Source: Streptomyces inusitatus
GTDB taxonomy: Bacteria > Actinomycetota > Actinomycetes > Streptomycetales > Streptomycetaceae
NCBI RefSeq assembly: GCF_014651115.1
Contig: NZ_BMWG01000003.1
Span: 83,685 to 147,684, forward strand
Length of the DNA stretch: 64,000 bases
Direction of reading: 5' to 3'
Both the position numbers and the translations under genes were made by a program. The notes below the pieces were generated by a model. That model saw only the letters and a program-made list of their open reading frames with translations, had not been told where the DNA came from and did not search any database. Below are positions 36,061 to 48,176 of this stretch, piece by piece. How positions within the stretch are numbered: position 1 is the stretch's first letter; every line of letters starts with the position of its first letter.

Positions 36061-38613
36061 ATGTTCCGTACCGCCCTGCGCAATGTGCTCGCGCACAAAG
36101 CCAGGCTGCTGATGACCGTCCTCGCCGTCGTGCTCGGCGTCGCCTTCGTCTCCGGCACCCTGGTCTTCACCGACACCCTCGGCAACGCCTTCCGCAAACA
36201 GACCGCCAAGAGCTTCGACGGCACCGCCGTGGTCGTCTCCAGCCCCACCAGCGACAGCGGCGGCGGGATGAGCCAGGACGGCCTCGCCGACGCCACCCTG
36301 AAGAAGATCCAGGGCGCGGAGGGCGTCGCCGGAGCCGTCGGCCGGGTCTCCGGCTTCGCCGGGGTCGCCGACCAGAAGGGCAAGCTGATCGGCAGCAGCT
36401 GGTCCAACACCGGGGCGAACTTCGCCCCCGGCAAGGACGGCGAGGACACCTCGTACGACTTCACCAAGGGCGACGGCCCGGTGAAGGCCGACCAGATAGC
36501 CCTGGACCGGAAGACCGCCGAGAAGGGCGAGTACGAGGTCGGCGACACGGTACGGGTCTCCACCAGCGGACCGGTGCGGGAGTTCACCCTCTCCGGTGTC
36601 TTCACCACCGAGGACGGACAGGTCAACGCGGGCGGCAGCCTGGTCCTGTTCGACACCGCCGTGGCGCAGAAGCTCTATCTGAAGCCCGGCCACTTCAGCG
36701 AGATCAATGTCGCCGCCGCCCAGGGCGTCTCCGACCAGAAGGTGCTGACCGAGGTCAAGGAGCTGCTGCCCAAGGGCGCCAAGGCCAAGACCGGTGAGGC
36801 GATCGCCGACCAGCAGGCCAAGGACATCGAGTCCGGCCTCAAGAATCTGAACACCATGCTGCTCGTGTTCGCGGGCATCGCGCTCTTCGTCGGCATCTTC
36901 CTGATCGCCAACACCTTCACCATGCTGGTCGCCCAGCGCACCAAGGAACTGGCGCTGATGCGCGCCATCGGCGCCTCCCGCCGCCAGGTCAAAAGCTCGG
37001 TGATCATGGAAGCGACGGTGGTCGGCGCGATCGCCTCCGCCCTCGGCTTCCTGCTGGGCCTCGGGCTCGCGGTCGGACTGCGCTCCGCGCTGAGCAGCTT
37101 CGGCGCGGAGCTGCCCGCCGGTGCGCTGGTCGTCGCCCCCACCTCGGTGCTGGCCGCCTTCGTCGTCGGTGTGCTGATCACCGTCCTCGCCGCCTGGCTG
37201 CCCGCCCGCCGGGCCGCCCGGATCGCCCCCATGGCCGCGATGGGCAGCGCCCACGCGGTCGCCACCACCAAGTCCCTGCTGGTGCGGAACACCATCGGCG
37301 GCGTCATCACGCTGGCCGGCGCCATCGGGATCGTCTCGGGCGCGGCCACCGGCGGCGGCCAGGGCCGGATGCTGATCGGCGGCGGGGCCTTCCTCGCCCT
37401 GATCGGTGTGATCGTGCTGATCCCGCTGCTCTCCCGCCCGGTGATCGCCCTGGTGCGCCCCCCGCTGAGCCGGCTGTTCGGAGTCTCCGGCAAGCTCGCC
37501 GCGCAGAACGCGGTCCGTAACCCCCGCCGTACCGGAGCGACCGCCTCCGCGCTGGCGATCGGACTCACCCTGGTCACCGGTCTGACCGTCATCGGCGTCA
37601 CCCTGAGCCACGCCATCGACAAGGCGACCACGGACAACGTCCGCGCCGACTACATGGTCACGATGGCCAGCGGCAACACCATGGACGCCTCGGTGCTCAC
37701 CGCGCTGGAGAAGGCCGAGGGCGTCAAGGCCGTCTCCGGCCAGCAGGCCTTCTTCCTGAAGATCGACGGCGAGGAGCGGATCGTCTCCGCCGTCGACGCC
37801 GCCGACGTCAGCGAGGTCTTCCGGCTCGACACGGTCTCCGGCTCGCTCGCCACCCTCGGCGAGGGCCGGATCGCCATCGCCGAGAAGACCGCCGAGGAGA
37901 ACGGCTGGAAGCCCGGCGACACCCTGCCGGTCGCCTTCCACCAGGACGGCGACGACCGCAAGGCCGAGAAGAAGGAGCTGACGGTCGGCGCGGTCTACAA
38001 GGAGAACGAGTTCATCTCCCCGTTCGTCCTCTCCGCCTCCGTCGTCGCCCCGTACGACTCGACCCCGGACATCCAGGAAGTCTGGCTGACCATGGACGGC
38101 GGCGAGAGCGCCGCCAATGAGCAGGCCCTGGTGAAGGCGCTGGGCAATGACCCCGGCATGAACATCATGGACAAGCAGGAGCTGCGCAACTCCTTCGGCG
38201 GCATGATCAACCAGATGCTCAACATCATGTACGGCCTGCTGGGCATGGCCCTGATCATCGCGGTGCTCGGAGTCGTCAACACCCTGGCGATGTCGGTCTT
38301 CGAGCGTCAGCAGGAGATCGGCATGCTGCGGGCGATCGGCCTGGACCGGGCCAGGGTCAAGCGCATGATCCGCCTGGAGGCGGTGGTGATCTCGGTCTTC
38401 GGAGCGCTGATCGGCATCGGGCTCGGCACCTTCCTCGGCTGGGCCATCGGCGAGACCCTCAAGAGCTCCATCCCGGACTACGCCCTGGTCATCCCCTGGG
38501 CCCGGATCGGACTCTTCCTGCTGCTCGCCGGTGCGGTCGGAGTGCTGGCCGCCATGTGGCCGGCCCGCAGCGCCGCCCGGCTGAACATGCTGACGGCCAT
38601 CAAGACCGAGTAG
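36061..38613 (+). CDS. FtsX-type ABC permease
   Basis: 850 residues, with two MacB-like halves. Each has an N-terminal TM helix, a large extracytoplasmic domain (about 55-230 and 500-670) and three FtsX-type helices with conserved TKELALMRAIGASRRQVK and QQEIGMLRAIGLDRARVKRM cytoplasmic loops. It is the membrane partner of the ATPase encoded just upstream. Substrate unknown. It resembles the permease at the right edge (63337-64000). Confidence 0.9.
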   Translation: MFRTALRNVLAHKARLLMTVLAVVLGVAFVSGTLVFTDTLGNAFRKQTAKSFDGTAVVVSSPTSDSGGGMSQDGLADATLKKIQGAEGVAGAVGRVSGFAGVADQKGKLIGSSWSNTGANFAPGKDGEDTSYDFTKGDGPVKADQIALDRKTAEKGEYEVGDTVRVSTSGPVREFTLSGVFTTEDGQVNAGGSLVLFDTAVAQKLYLKPGHFSEINVAAAQGVSDQKVLTEVKELLPKGAKAKTGEAIADQQAKDIESGLKNLNTMLLVFAGIALFVGIFLIANTFTMLVAQRTKELALMRAIGASRRQVKSSVIMEATVVGAIASALGFLLGLGLAVGLRSALSSFGAELPAGALVVAPTSVLAAFVVGVLITVLAAWLPARRAARIAPMAAMGSAHAVATTKSLLVRNTIGGVITLAGAIGIVSGAATGGGQGRMLIGGGAFLALIGVIVLIPLLSRPVIALVRPPLSRLFGVSGKLAAQNAVRNPRRTGATASALAIGLTLVTGLTVIGVTLSHAIDKATTDNVRADYMVTMASGNTMDASVLTALEKAEGVKAVSGQQAFFLKIDGEERIVSAVDAADVSEVFRLDTVSGSLATLGEGRIAIAEKTAEENGWKPGDTLPVAFHQDGDDRKAEKKELTVGAVYKENEFISPFVLSASVVAPYDSTPDIQEVWLTMDGGESAANEQALVKALGNDPGMNIMDKQELRNSFGGMINQMLNIMYGLLGMALIIAVLGVVNTLAMSVFERQQEIGMLRAIGLDRARVKRMIRLEAVVISVFGALIGIGLGTFLGWAIGETLKSSIPDYALVIPWARIGLFLLLAGAVGVLAAMWPARSAARLNMLTAIKTE

Positions 38614-38631
38614 CCGACACCGCGCCGCCCG

Positions 38632-38672
38632 GGCCCCGCCGGAGAGAGCCGACCGCTCTCCCCGGCGGGGCC
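38632..38672. terminator. Bidirectional terminator between permease and cfa genes
   Basis: GGCCCCGCCGG and CCGGCGGGGCC flank a smaller inner stem (GAGAG / CTCTC), and TTTC follows. It lies between two convergent genes. Confidence 0.75.
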
Positions 38673-38690
38673 TTTCGGTGTGCCGGTGGA

Positions 38691-39968
38691 TCAGTTCCAG
38701 GTACGGGCGCGCAGCGGCAGCCCGGCGGCCCCGGTCTCCGGGGTCTTGACGGCCAGGATCTGGTTGACGCCGATCCGGTTGTGTTCGAAGGCGAGCGCGC
38801 TGGCGGCCATGTACAGCCGCCAGACGCGGGCCCGTCCGAAGGAGGTGAGACGTACGGACTGCTCCCAGCCGGCCTCCAGATTGGCGACCCAGCGGCGCAG
38901 GGTCAGGGCGTAGTGCTCACGGATCGACTCGACGTCCCGGGCCTCGAAGCCCGCCTCCTCCAGCAGGGAGACGGTGCGGCCGAGGGGGGAGAGCTCTCCG
39001 TCGGGGAAGACATAGCGGTCGATGAAGGGGTCCACCCGGTAGGCGTCCTCGTCCTTCTCGGGGCGGCGGGCGATCTGGTGGTTGAGCAGCCGGCCGCCGG
39101 GCTTCAGCAGCGCGTGGAGCTGGTGGGCGTACTCCAGATAGCGGACGGCCCCGACGTGTTCCGCCATCCCGATGGAGGAGATCGCGTCATAAGGACCGTC
39201 CTTGACGTCCCGGTAGTCCTGAACACGGATCTCGATCCGGTCGGTGAGCCCGGCCTCGGCGATGCGCTTGCGGGCGTACGCGGCCTGCTCGCGGGAGATG
39301 GTGACACCGGTGACGCTGACGCCGTACTCGCGGGCGGCGTGCATCGCCATCGAGCCCCAGCCGCAGCCGACGTCGAGCAGGCGTTCGCCCTCGGTGAGGC
39401 CGAGCTTGCGACAGACGAGATCGAGCTTGGCGGCCTGGGCCTCCTCCAGCGAGGTGGTCTCGTCCCAATAGGCGCAGGAGTAGACCATGGACGGGCCGAG
39501 GACCAGCTCGTAGAAGGGGTTGCCCACGTCGTAGTGGTGGCTGATGGACTGCCGGTCGCGCCACTTGGTGTGCAGACCGCCGGCACGGCGCCGGGCCTCC
39601 TCCACGGGCGGCCGGGGCGGGGGCAGTGCGCCGCCCAGTCCGATCAGAGTGCGGGCCGCGGTGAGCAGTCGGGGGTCCCGGAGCGGAATGGACCCATCCG
39701 CCCGTTCCCAGATAAGGCCCGCGAGCCGGTCCAGGGCGGTGTAGAGGTCCCCTTCCACATCGATGTCCCCGGCGACCCAGCCCCGGGCGAGTCCCAGCTC
39801 GCCCGGCTGCCACAACAGCCTCCGCAGCGCCCGCCGGCGCCGGAGGATCAGCACCGGCCCGTCCGGCGGTCCCGCCTCGGAGCCGTCCCAGGCGCGCAGA
39901 CGCACCGGGAAGGGAGTGTTGAGCAGTTCTTCGGCTAAGGTCGTCAGCCGCAGTGCGGCGTCGGCCAT
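38691..39968 (-). CDS. Cyclopropane-fatty-acyl-phospholipid synthase family
   Basis: 425 residues from ATG 39968, with CGGAGG eight bases upstream; a longer frame exists but is Arg-rich. SAM-binding LDVGCGWGSMAMHAA (about 200-214) with ISHHYDVGNPFYELVLG (about 142-158) and the MAEHVG loop (about 270). It should add a methylene bridge to unsaturated acyl chains of membrane phospholipids. The N-terminal about 100 residues are a lipid-binding domain of the family. Confidence 0.9.
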   Translation of the reverse strand: MADAALRLTTLAEELLNTPFPVRLRAWDGSEAGPPDGPVLILRRRRALRRLLWQPGELGLARGWVAGDIDVEGDLYTALDRLAGLIWERADGSIPLRDPRLLTAARTLIGLGGALPPPRPPVEEARRRAGGLHTKWRDRQSISHHYDVGNPFYELVLGPSMVYSCAYWDETTSLEEAQAAKLDLVCRKLGLTEGERLLDVGCGWGSMAMHAAREYGVSVTGVTISREQAAYARKRIAEAGLTDRIEIRVQDYRDVKDGPYDAISSIGMAEHVGAVRYLEYAHQLHALLKPGGRLLNHQIARRPEKDEDAYRVDPFIDRYVFPDGELSPLGRTVSLLEEAGFEARDVESIREHYALTLRRWVANLEAGWEQSVRLTSFGRARVWRLYMAASALAFEHNRIGVNQILAVKTPETGAAGLPLRARTWN

Positions 39969-40186
39969 GACGCACACCTCCGTGATGATGATTCGCTGCC
40001 TCGGGGTCCTGTGCTCCGGTGCCCCGCTCACCGGGGACAACAAGCCGACCACTGTGCGTGCTTCCCGTCTGGACGCGATCTCGCACAGAATTCTGAACGA
40101 GCCCCTCGCACGGCGGTGGCATCAGCGACCGGCCGGGGGGAGCGGGCGACGGTTTCAGGACAGGCCCCGGCCCTGCCGGACATGCC

Positions 40187-40224
40187 GAAGGGCCGCCCGC
40201 ACCACGGATGGCGGACGGCCCTTC
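40187..40224 (-). terminator. Terminator of ndh
   Basis: GAAGGGCCGCCCGC and GCGGACGGCCCTTC pair with one mismatch; lies just past the stop of the minus-strand gene ending at 40244. Confidence 0.7.
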
Positions 40225-40243
40225 GAACAGGGTTTCTTGCAGG

Positions 40244-41626
40244 TCAGGAAGTTTTGGCCTTCTCCGGAGCGGGAGTGGAGACCGGGGCCGGGGCGGGCTT
40301 GGCCGCCTCGTAGAACTCCTCGCGCGGCGACTCGATCGCACCGAGCGAGACGACCTCGCGCTTGAGGAACATCTGAAGAGTCCAGTCGGCGAAGACGCGG
40401 ATTTTCCGGTTCCAGGTGGGCATCGCCATGCCGTGGTAGCCACGGTGCATGTACCAGGCCAGCCGGCCGCGGAGCTTGATCTTCGTCTTGCCCATGACGA
40501 TCATCGCGACGCCCTTGTGGACACCGAGACCGGCGACCGCGCCCTTGTTGGCGTGGCTGTAGTCCTTCTGCGGGAAGCCGCGCATCCCGGAGATGACGTT
40601 GTCGCCGAGGAGCTTGGCCTGACGCAGCGCGTGCTGGGCGTTCGGCGGGCACCAGGCGTTCTCGACCCCGGCCTTGCGGGCGGCGAGGTCCGGGACCTGG
40701 GCGTTGTCGCCCGCGGCCCAGACATAGTCGGTGCCCTGGACCTGAAGGGTGGTGGCGGTGTCCACATGGCCGCGGGGGCCGAGCGGGAGACCGTAGCGGG
40801 CGAGCGCCGGGTTGGGCTTCACACCGGCGGTCCACACAATGGTGCTGGAGTCGACCTCAAGGCCGTTCTTCAGCACGACATGGCCGTCCACGCAGGAGTC
40901 CATCGAGGTCGAGAGGTAGATCTCGACGCCGCGGCTCTCCAGATGCTCCTTGCCGTACGCGCCGAGCTTCGGCCCGACCTCGGGAAGGATCTTGTCGGCC
41001 GCGTCGACCAGGATGAAGCGCATGTCCTCGCGCTTCACGTTGTTGTAGTACTTGGCCGCGTCGCGGGCCAGGTCCTCGACCTCACCGATGGTCTCGGCGC
41101 CGGCGAAGCCGCCGCCCACGAAGACGAAGGTGAGCGCCTTGCGGCGGACGTCCTCATCGGTGGTGGAGTCGGCCTTGTCGAGCTGCTCCAGCACATGGTT
41201 GCGCAGGCCGATGGCCTCTTCGATGCCCTTCATACCGATGCCCTGCTCGGCGAGGCCGGGGATCGGGAAGGTCCGGGAGATCGCGCCGAGGGCGACCACC
41301 AGATAGTCGAAGGGCAGCTCGTACGCGTCGCCGACCAGGGGGGCGACGGTGGCCACCTTGCGGTCCTGGTCGATGGTGGTGACCCTGCCGGTGAGCACCT
41401 CGGCCTTGGGCAGCACGCGTCGCAGCGGGACGACGACGTGCCGCGGCGAGATGCTGCCGGCGGCGGCTTCGGGGAGGAACGGCTGGTACGTCATGTACGA
41501 GCGCGGGTCGACGACCGTGACGGTCGCTTCGCCGTACCGCATCTTCTTCAGAATGCGGCGCGCCGCGTACAGGCCTACGTACCCACCGCCTACGACGAGG
41601 ATCCTGGGACGCTCCGTGGTGCTCAT
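40244..41626 (-). CDS. Type II NADH dehydrogenase
   Basis: 460 residues. FAD-binding GGGYVGLYAARRI (13-25), NAD-binding FVGGGFAGAETIGE (about 168-181), and the C-terminal second FAD segment (VWAAGDNAQVPDL, about 293-305). Non-proton-pumping NDH-2 passes electrons from NADH to menaquinone at the inner leaflet, and the C-terminal amphipathic helices bind the membrane. A Rex-like palindrome lies 36 bases upstream. Disordered Pro/Ala tail at the end. Confidence 0.93.
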   Translation of the reverse strand: MSTTERPRILVVGGGYVGLYAARRILKKMRYGEATVTVVDPRSYMTYQPFLPEAAAGSISPRHVVVPLRRVLPKAEVLTGRVTTIDQDRKVATVAPLVGDAYELPFDYLVVALGAISRTFPIPGLAEQGIGMKGIEEAIGLRNHVLEQLDKADSTTDEDVRRKALTFVFVGGGFAGAETIGEVEDLARDAAKYYNNVKREDMRFILVDAADKILPEVGPKLGAYGKEHLESRGVEIYLSTSMDSCVDGHVVLKNGLEVDSSTIVWTAGVKPNPALARYGLPLGPRGHVDTATTLQVQGTDYVWAAGDNAQVPDLAARKAGVENAWCPPNAQHALRQAKLLGDNVISGMRGFPQKDYSHANKGAVAGLGVHKGVAMIVMGKTKIKLRGRLAWYMHRGYHGMAMPTWNRKIRVFADWTLQMFLKREVVSLGAIESPREEFYEAAKPAPAPVSTPAPEKAKTS

Positions 41627-41957
41627 GCCATCGAGTATCCACCCCCCTGACAGGGGGTGCTCGTGAGCCCCTTCACAAGAAGTTGGGTACCCCCTGCTAC
41701 ACTACGCGGCCCGCGTGACCGGGATCATGCTTCCGCGAAGGAACCAAAACCCCCGCCGCGGGCCACTGAACCCCCTGTGAGCTGGCCTTTAACCCTTCCT
41801 TACAAATGGACCACCGGCCGGGTTCACACCGTCGAAATGTCCCCCGGGCCACTCGGCCCGCCCCAGAGGGGGCCGAATGGCCCACGCGAGGGGGGCTTTC
41901 GGCCTCCCACAGCGCCCATCAGGGCTCTTTTCCTTGTGAAGAAGTTCACGAACTTCT
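41627..41957. other. Intergenic region between ndh and the ppx/gppA-type gene
   Basis: About 330 bases, no supported gene. It carries the ndh promoter zone, the weak Rex-like site, a GC hairpin GGGCCACTCGGCCC / GGGCCGAATGGCCC (41846-41883, one mismatch), and at its right end a hairpin overlapping the stop of the next gene. Confidence 0.6.
41662..41677. promoter_or_regulatory. Candidate Rex operator upstream of ndh
   Basis: CGTGAGCCCCTTCACA matches the Rex consensus TGTGAACGCGTTCACA only partly (about 11 of 16), so this is a weak candidate. The position, 36 bases from the ndh start, suits repression by this NADH/NAD sensor. Confidence 0.3.
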
Positions 41958-41961
41958 TCAC
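41936..41961 (-). terminator. Hairpin overlapping the ppx/gppA stop codon
   Basis: GTGAAGAAGTT and AACTTCTTCAC form an 11-bp perfect stem with a 4-base loop. The right arm includes the stop codon of the minus-strand gene at 41958. Confidence 0.6.
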
Positions 41962-42875
41962 CGGGCGATGGACCAGGCGATCCCGTCGAGGATGTCGTGC
42001 TCGCTGACGACCACCTCGGACGCACCGGTCCGGTCCATGATCGCGAGGAGGACGAGAGCGCCGGAGACGATGACATCGACCCGGCCCGGGTGCATGACCG
42101 GGATCGCGGCGCGCTCGGCGTGGGTGGCGGTGGTGAGCGCGCGGGTGATCTCGGCGACGCGGGCGCGGGGGATCCGGGCGCGGTGGATCGCGGCCGAGTC
42201 GTAGGCGTCCAGACCGAGGGCGATGCCCGCGAGGGTGGTGACCGATCCGGCGAGGCCGACGAGGGTCCGGTCCCCGGTGAGGGGGACGGTCCCGGCGGCG
42301 AGATCGAGGGCGGCCTCGATGTCGGCGCGGACGGCGTCCAGCTCGGCGGCGGCGGGCGGGTCGCTGCGGATGTGGCGCTCGGTGAGCCGTACGCAGCCGA
42401 TGTCCACGGACCGGGCCGCCTCGACGTGCTCCCGGCCGAGCACAAACTCGGTGGAGCCGCCGCCGATGTCCACGACCAGGCGCTCCTCATCGCCCGCCAG
42501 CTCCTTGGTGGCCCCGGTGAAGGAGAACTCGGCCTCCTGGTCACCGGTGATCACCTCGGGCTCGACGCCGAGGATGTCCAGGACGCCGCCGACGAACTCC
42601 GCGCGGTTCTCGGCGTCCCGGGAGGCGGAGGTGGCGACGAAGCGGAGCCGGTCCGCGCCGTGCTCCTTGATGACCGCCGCGTACTCACGGCAGGCGGCGA
42701 AGGTCCGCTCCAGGGCCTCGGGGGCCAGCCTCCCGGTGCGGTCGACGCCCTGGCCGAGCCGGACGATGGTCATCCGGCGGTCGAGCTCGGTCAGGCTCCC
42801 CGTGGCGGGGTCGACATCGGCGACGAGCAGCCGGATGGAGTTGGTACCGCAGTCGATGGCGGCGACCCGGGTCAT
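41958..42875 (-). CDS. Exopolyphosphatase/pppGpp phosphohydrolase family
   Basis: 305 residues from ATG 42875; the longer open frame is Arg-rich. Actin-like ATPase fold with phosphate-1 DCGTNSIRLL (8-17), phosphate-2 VVDIGGGSTEF (about 131-141) and GSVTTLAG (about 210). Short single-domain members of this family in actinobacteria hydrolyse polyphosphate or pppGpp. Upstream of DUF501 and the divisome gene in the conserved order with eno. Confidence 0.85.
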   Translation of the reverse strand: MTRVAAIDCGTNSIRLLVADVDPATGSLTELDRRMTIVRLGQGVDRTGRLAPEALERTFAACREYAAVIKEHGADRLRFVATSASRDAENRAEFVGGVLDILGVEPEVITGDQEAEFSFTGATKELAGDEERLVVDIGGGSTEFVLGREHVEAARSVDIGCVRLTERHIRSDPPAAAELDAVRADIEAALDLAAGTVPLTGDRTLVGLAGSVTTLAGIALGLDAYDSAAIHRARIPRARVAEITRALTTATHAERAAIPVMHPGRVDVIVSGALVLLAIMDRTGASEVVVSEHDILDGIAWSIAR

Positions 42876-42903
42876 GCGCGCTCCTAGGCTCGTTCGTTCG
42901 GGA

Positions 42904-43434
42904 TCAGGCTTCGGCGGGCGCGCACGGCGAGACGCACGGCCCCTTGCGCCACCACTCGGGCAGCATCGCGATCGCCTCGTCGCCCAGCGGGTTGACCCCG
43001 GGGCCGGCCGCCAGCGAGTGGCCGACCAGGACATGGAGGCACTTCACCCGGTCCGGCATGCCGCCGGCGCTGGGGAAGCCCTGGAGCACGTCGATCTCGT
43101 CGCGGCGCGCGATGTAGTCCTCGTGCGCGGCGCGGTAGGCGGCGGCCAGCTCGGGGTCGGTCGCCAGGCGCTCGGTCATCTCCTTCATGACCCCGTTCGC
43201 CTCCAGCGTGCCGATCGCCGACGCGGCCCGGGGGCAGGTCAGGTAGTACAGCGTGGGGAAGGGGGTGCCGTCGGGCAGCCGGGGCGCGGTCTCGACGACG
43301 TCCGGCAGACCGCAGGGGCAGCGGTGCGCGATGGAGCGCAGCCCGCGCGGCGGGCGGCCGAGCTGTTCCTTGAACGCCGCGATGTCCGCGTCGGTGGGAA
43401 CGGTGGATTCGGTGTGGGGAGGAGGGGTTTCCAT
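42904..43434 (-). CDS. DUF501 family protein
   Basis: 176 residues from ATG 43434; HRCPCGLPDVVETAPRLPDGTPFPTLYYLTCPRA (about 38-71) is the family signature with C39, C41 and C68. A conserved actinobacterial protein of unknown function that sits between the divisome gene and the Ppx/GppA gene. Confidence 0.85.
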   Translation of the reverse strand: METPPPHTESTVPTDADIAAFKEQLGRPPRGLRSIAHRCPCGLPDVVETAPRLPDGTPFPTLYYLTCPRAASAIGTLEANGVMKEMTERLATDPELAAAYRAAHEDYIARRDEIDVLQGFPSAGGMPDRVKCLHVLVGHSLAAGPGVNPLGDEAIAMLPEWWRKGPCVSPCAPAEA

Positions 43435-43485
43435 GCCTGCCTTGGCTCTAACAGTCTCTGTGGTTCTGCCGGCGGTCCGCCGGAG

Positions 43486-43548
43486 GTGCCGGGTGCCGGG
43501 TGCCGTGTCGTGTGCCGTGTGCCGTGCCGTGCCGTGTGCCGTGTTGTC
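43486..43548. repeat. Degenerate GTGCCGT tandem repeat
   Basis: About eight imperfect copies of GTGCCGT lie between the DUF501 start and the stop of the divisome gene. No coding potential. Confidence 0.6.
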
Positions 43549-43564
43549 AGGACGGTCCGCGTCG

Positions 43565-44035
43565 TCAGCGGCGGTCCGCGTCGTCGACGCCGTCCCAGAC
43601 ATTGGAGTACCAGGGACGGTCGGCCGAACCGTCCTCGGTGCGCCGCTGTTCCGCGACCTCCGGATCGATCATCGTGTATCCGGTCTCGCCGGGGAGCACA
43701 TAGTGCAGATGCTCCCGGGCCAGCCTGCGGATGTAGAGGTCGTCCTGGAGTCTCGCCTTCTCGTCCCGGAGGCGTTCGACCTGCTCTCTCGCCTCGGCCA
43801 TCCGGTCGCGCTGCTCGGCCATGTCGCCGCGCTGGGAGACGTACTGCCGCATGGGGTACGCGAGGGCGACCACCAGCGAGCAGACGACGAGGGCGAGGAA
43901 GGCCGCGCGCCCGGTGAGCCGGGAGCGGCGGGCCTGCCGCCGGGTCTGGGAGCGGTAGACACGGGCGGCGGTCTGCTCTCCGAGCAGCCGCAGCCTGGTC
44001 GCGGTGGAGAACCGGTCTCGGCTCTTCCCGGCCAT
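43565..44035 (-). CDS. DivIC/FtsB-like septum formation initiator
   Basis: 156 residues from ATG 44035, chosen for GGAGGCGGAAGAC upstream; an in-frame ATG eight codons earlier is weaker. A single transmembrane helix (about 47-66, AAFLALVVCSLVVALAYPM) is followed by a coiled coil (72-110) and the GETGYTMIDPE region typical of FtsB/DivIC. It helps assemble the late divisome and is dispensable for vegetative growth in Streptomyces but needed for sporulation septation. Immediately downstream of eno. Confidence 0.85.
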   Translation of the reverse strand: MAGKSRDRFSTATRLRLLGEQTAARVYRSQTRRQARRSRLTGRAAFLALVVCSLVVALAYPMRQYVSQRGDMAEQRDRMAEAREQVERLRDEKARLQDDLYIRRLAREHLHYVLPGETGYTMIDPEVAEQRRTEDGSADRPWYSNVWDGVDDADRR

Positions 44036-44133
44036 GTCTTCCGCCTCCCTCACGTACATACGTCCCCGGACACGGTACGGGACCGCGGCCGGGGACGTGC
44101 GTACGACGGGGCTCGGATCGGCCCCGGTGCGGA

Positions 44134-45649
<1,516 letters not shown>

Positions 45650-45694
45650 CACCCCGGCCCGGCGCGTTCGGGGGAAGCGCGCCGGGCCGGGGTG
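45650..45694 (-). terminator. Terminator of rpfA
   Basis: CACCCCGGCCCGGCGCG and its perfect complement form a 17-bp stem with an 11-base loop, 56 bases past the rpfA stop. Confidence 0.8.
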
Positions 45695-45750
45695 GTCCAC
45701 TGCTCCGGGAGCGCCTTTTCGCAAAGACGCTCCAGAAAGGGAGGGACGGG

Positions 45751-46743
<993 letters not shown>

Positions 46744-46747
46744 TCAG

Positions 46748-46777
46748 ACCGTAGACGCAGCTCTCCCTGTTGTTCAA
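46748..46777 (-). promoter_or_regulatory. rpfA promoter
   Basis: TTGAAC (46772-46777) and TACGGT (46748-46753) with an 18-base spacer place the start of transcription a few bases before the riboswitch. Confidence 0.55.
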
Positions 46778-46792
46778 AGGAGCACAACGGGG

Positions 46793-46860
46793 AGAATCGC
46801 CCATCCCGTCACTCCGGTACCTGGCGTTTCCGCAGGTCGGGGATGGAATGGGCGATTCCA
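46793..46860 (-). terminator. Hairpin after the second Rpf gene
   Basis: GAATCGCCCAT and ATGGGCGATTC form the outer stem of a long hairpin between the stop at 46934 and the rpfA promoter. Confidence 0.55.
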
Positions 46861-46933
46861 CTTAACGTTTCGCATTCAATCCGACAAAGAGACGCTTGTC
46901 TCATTTGAGCAAACTAGGACAGAAGCGCCCTAA

Positions 46934-48097
<1,164 letters not shown>

Positions 48098-48176
48098 TCA
48101 CAAGTCGATGCAGCGGAGATCACGCGAAAGTCACAACGGTGACGGGTCGTCAGTTCCGTGTGGGTTCAGTGTCGTT

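Noticed and set aside
35185..37941. Minus-strand open frame of 918 codons across the ABC transporter
   Set aside because: Antisense of a well supported ABC ATPase and FtsX permease; Gly/Asp/His-rich shadow with no motifs.
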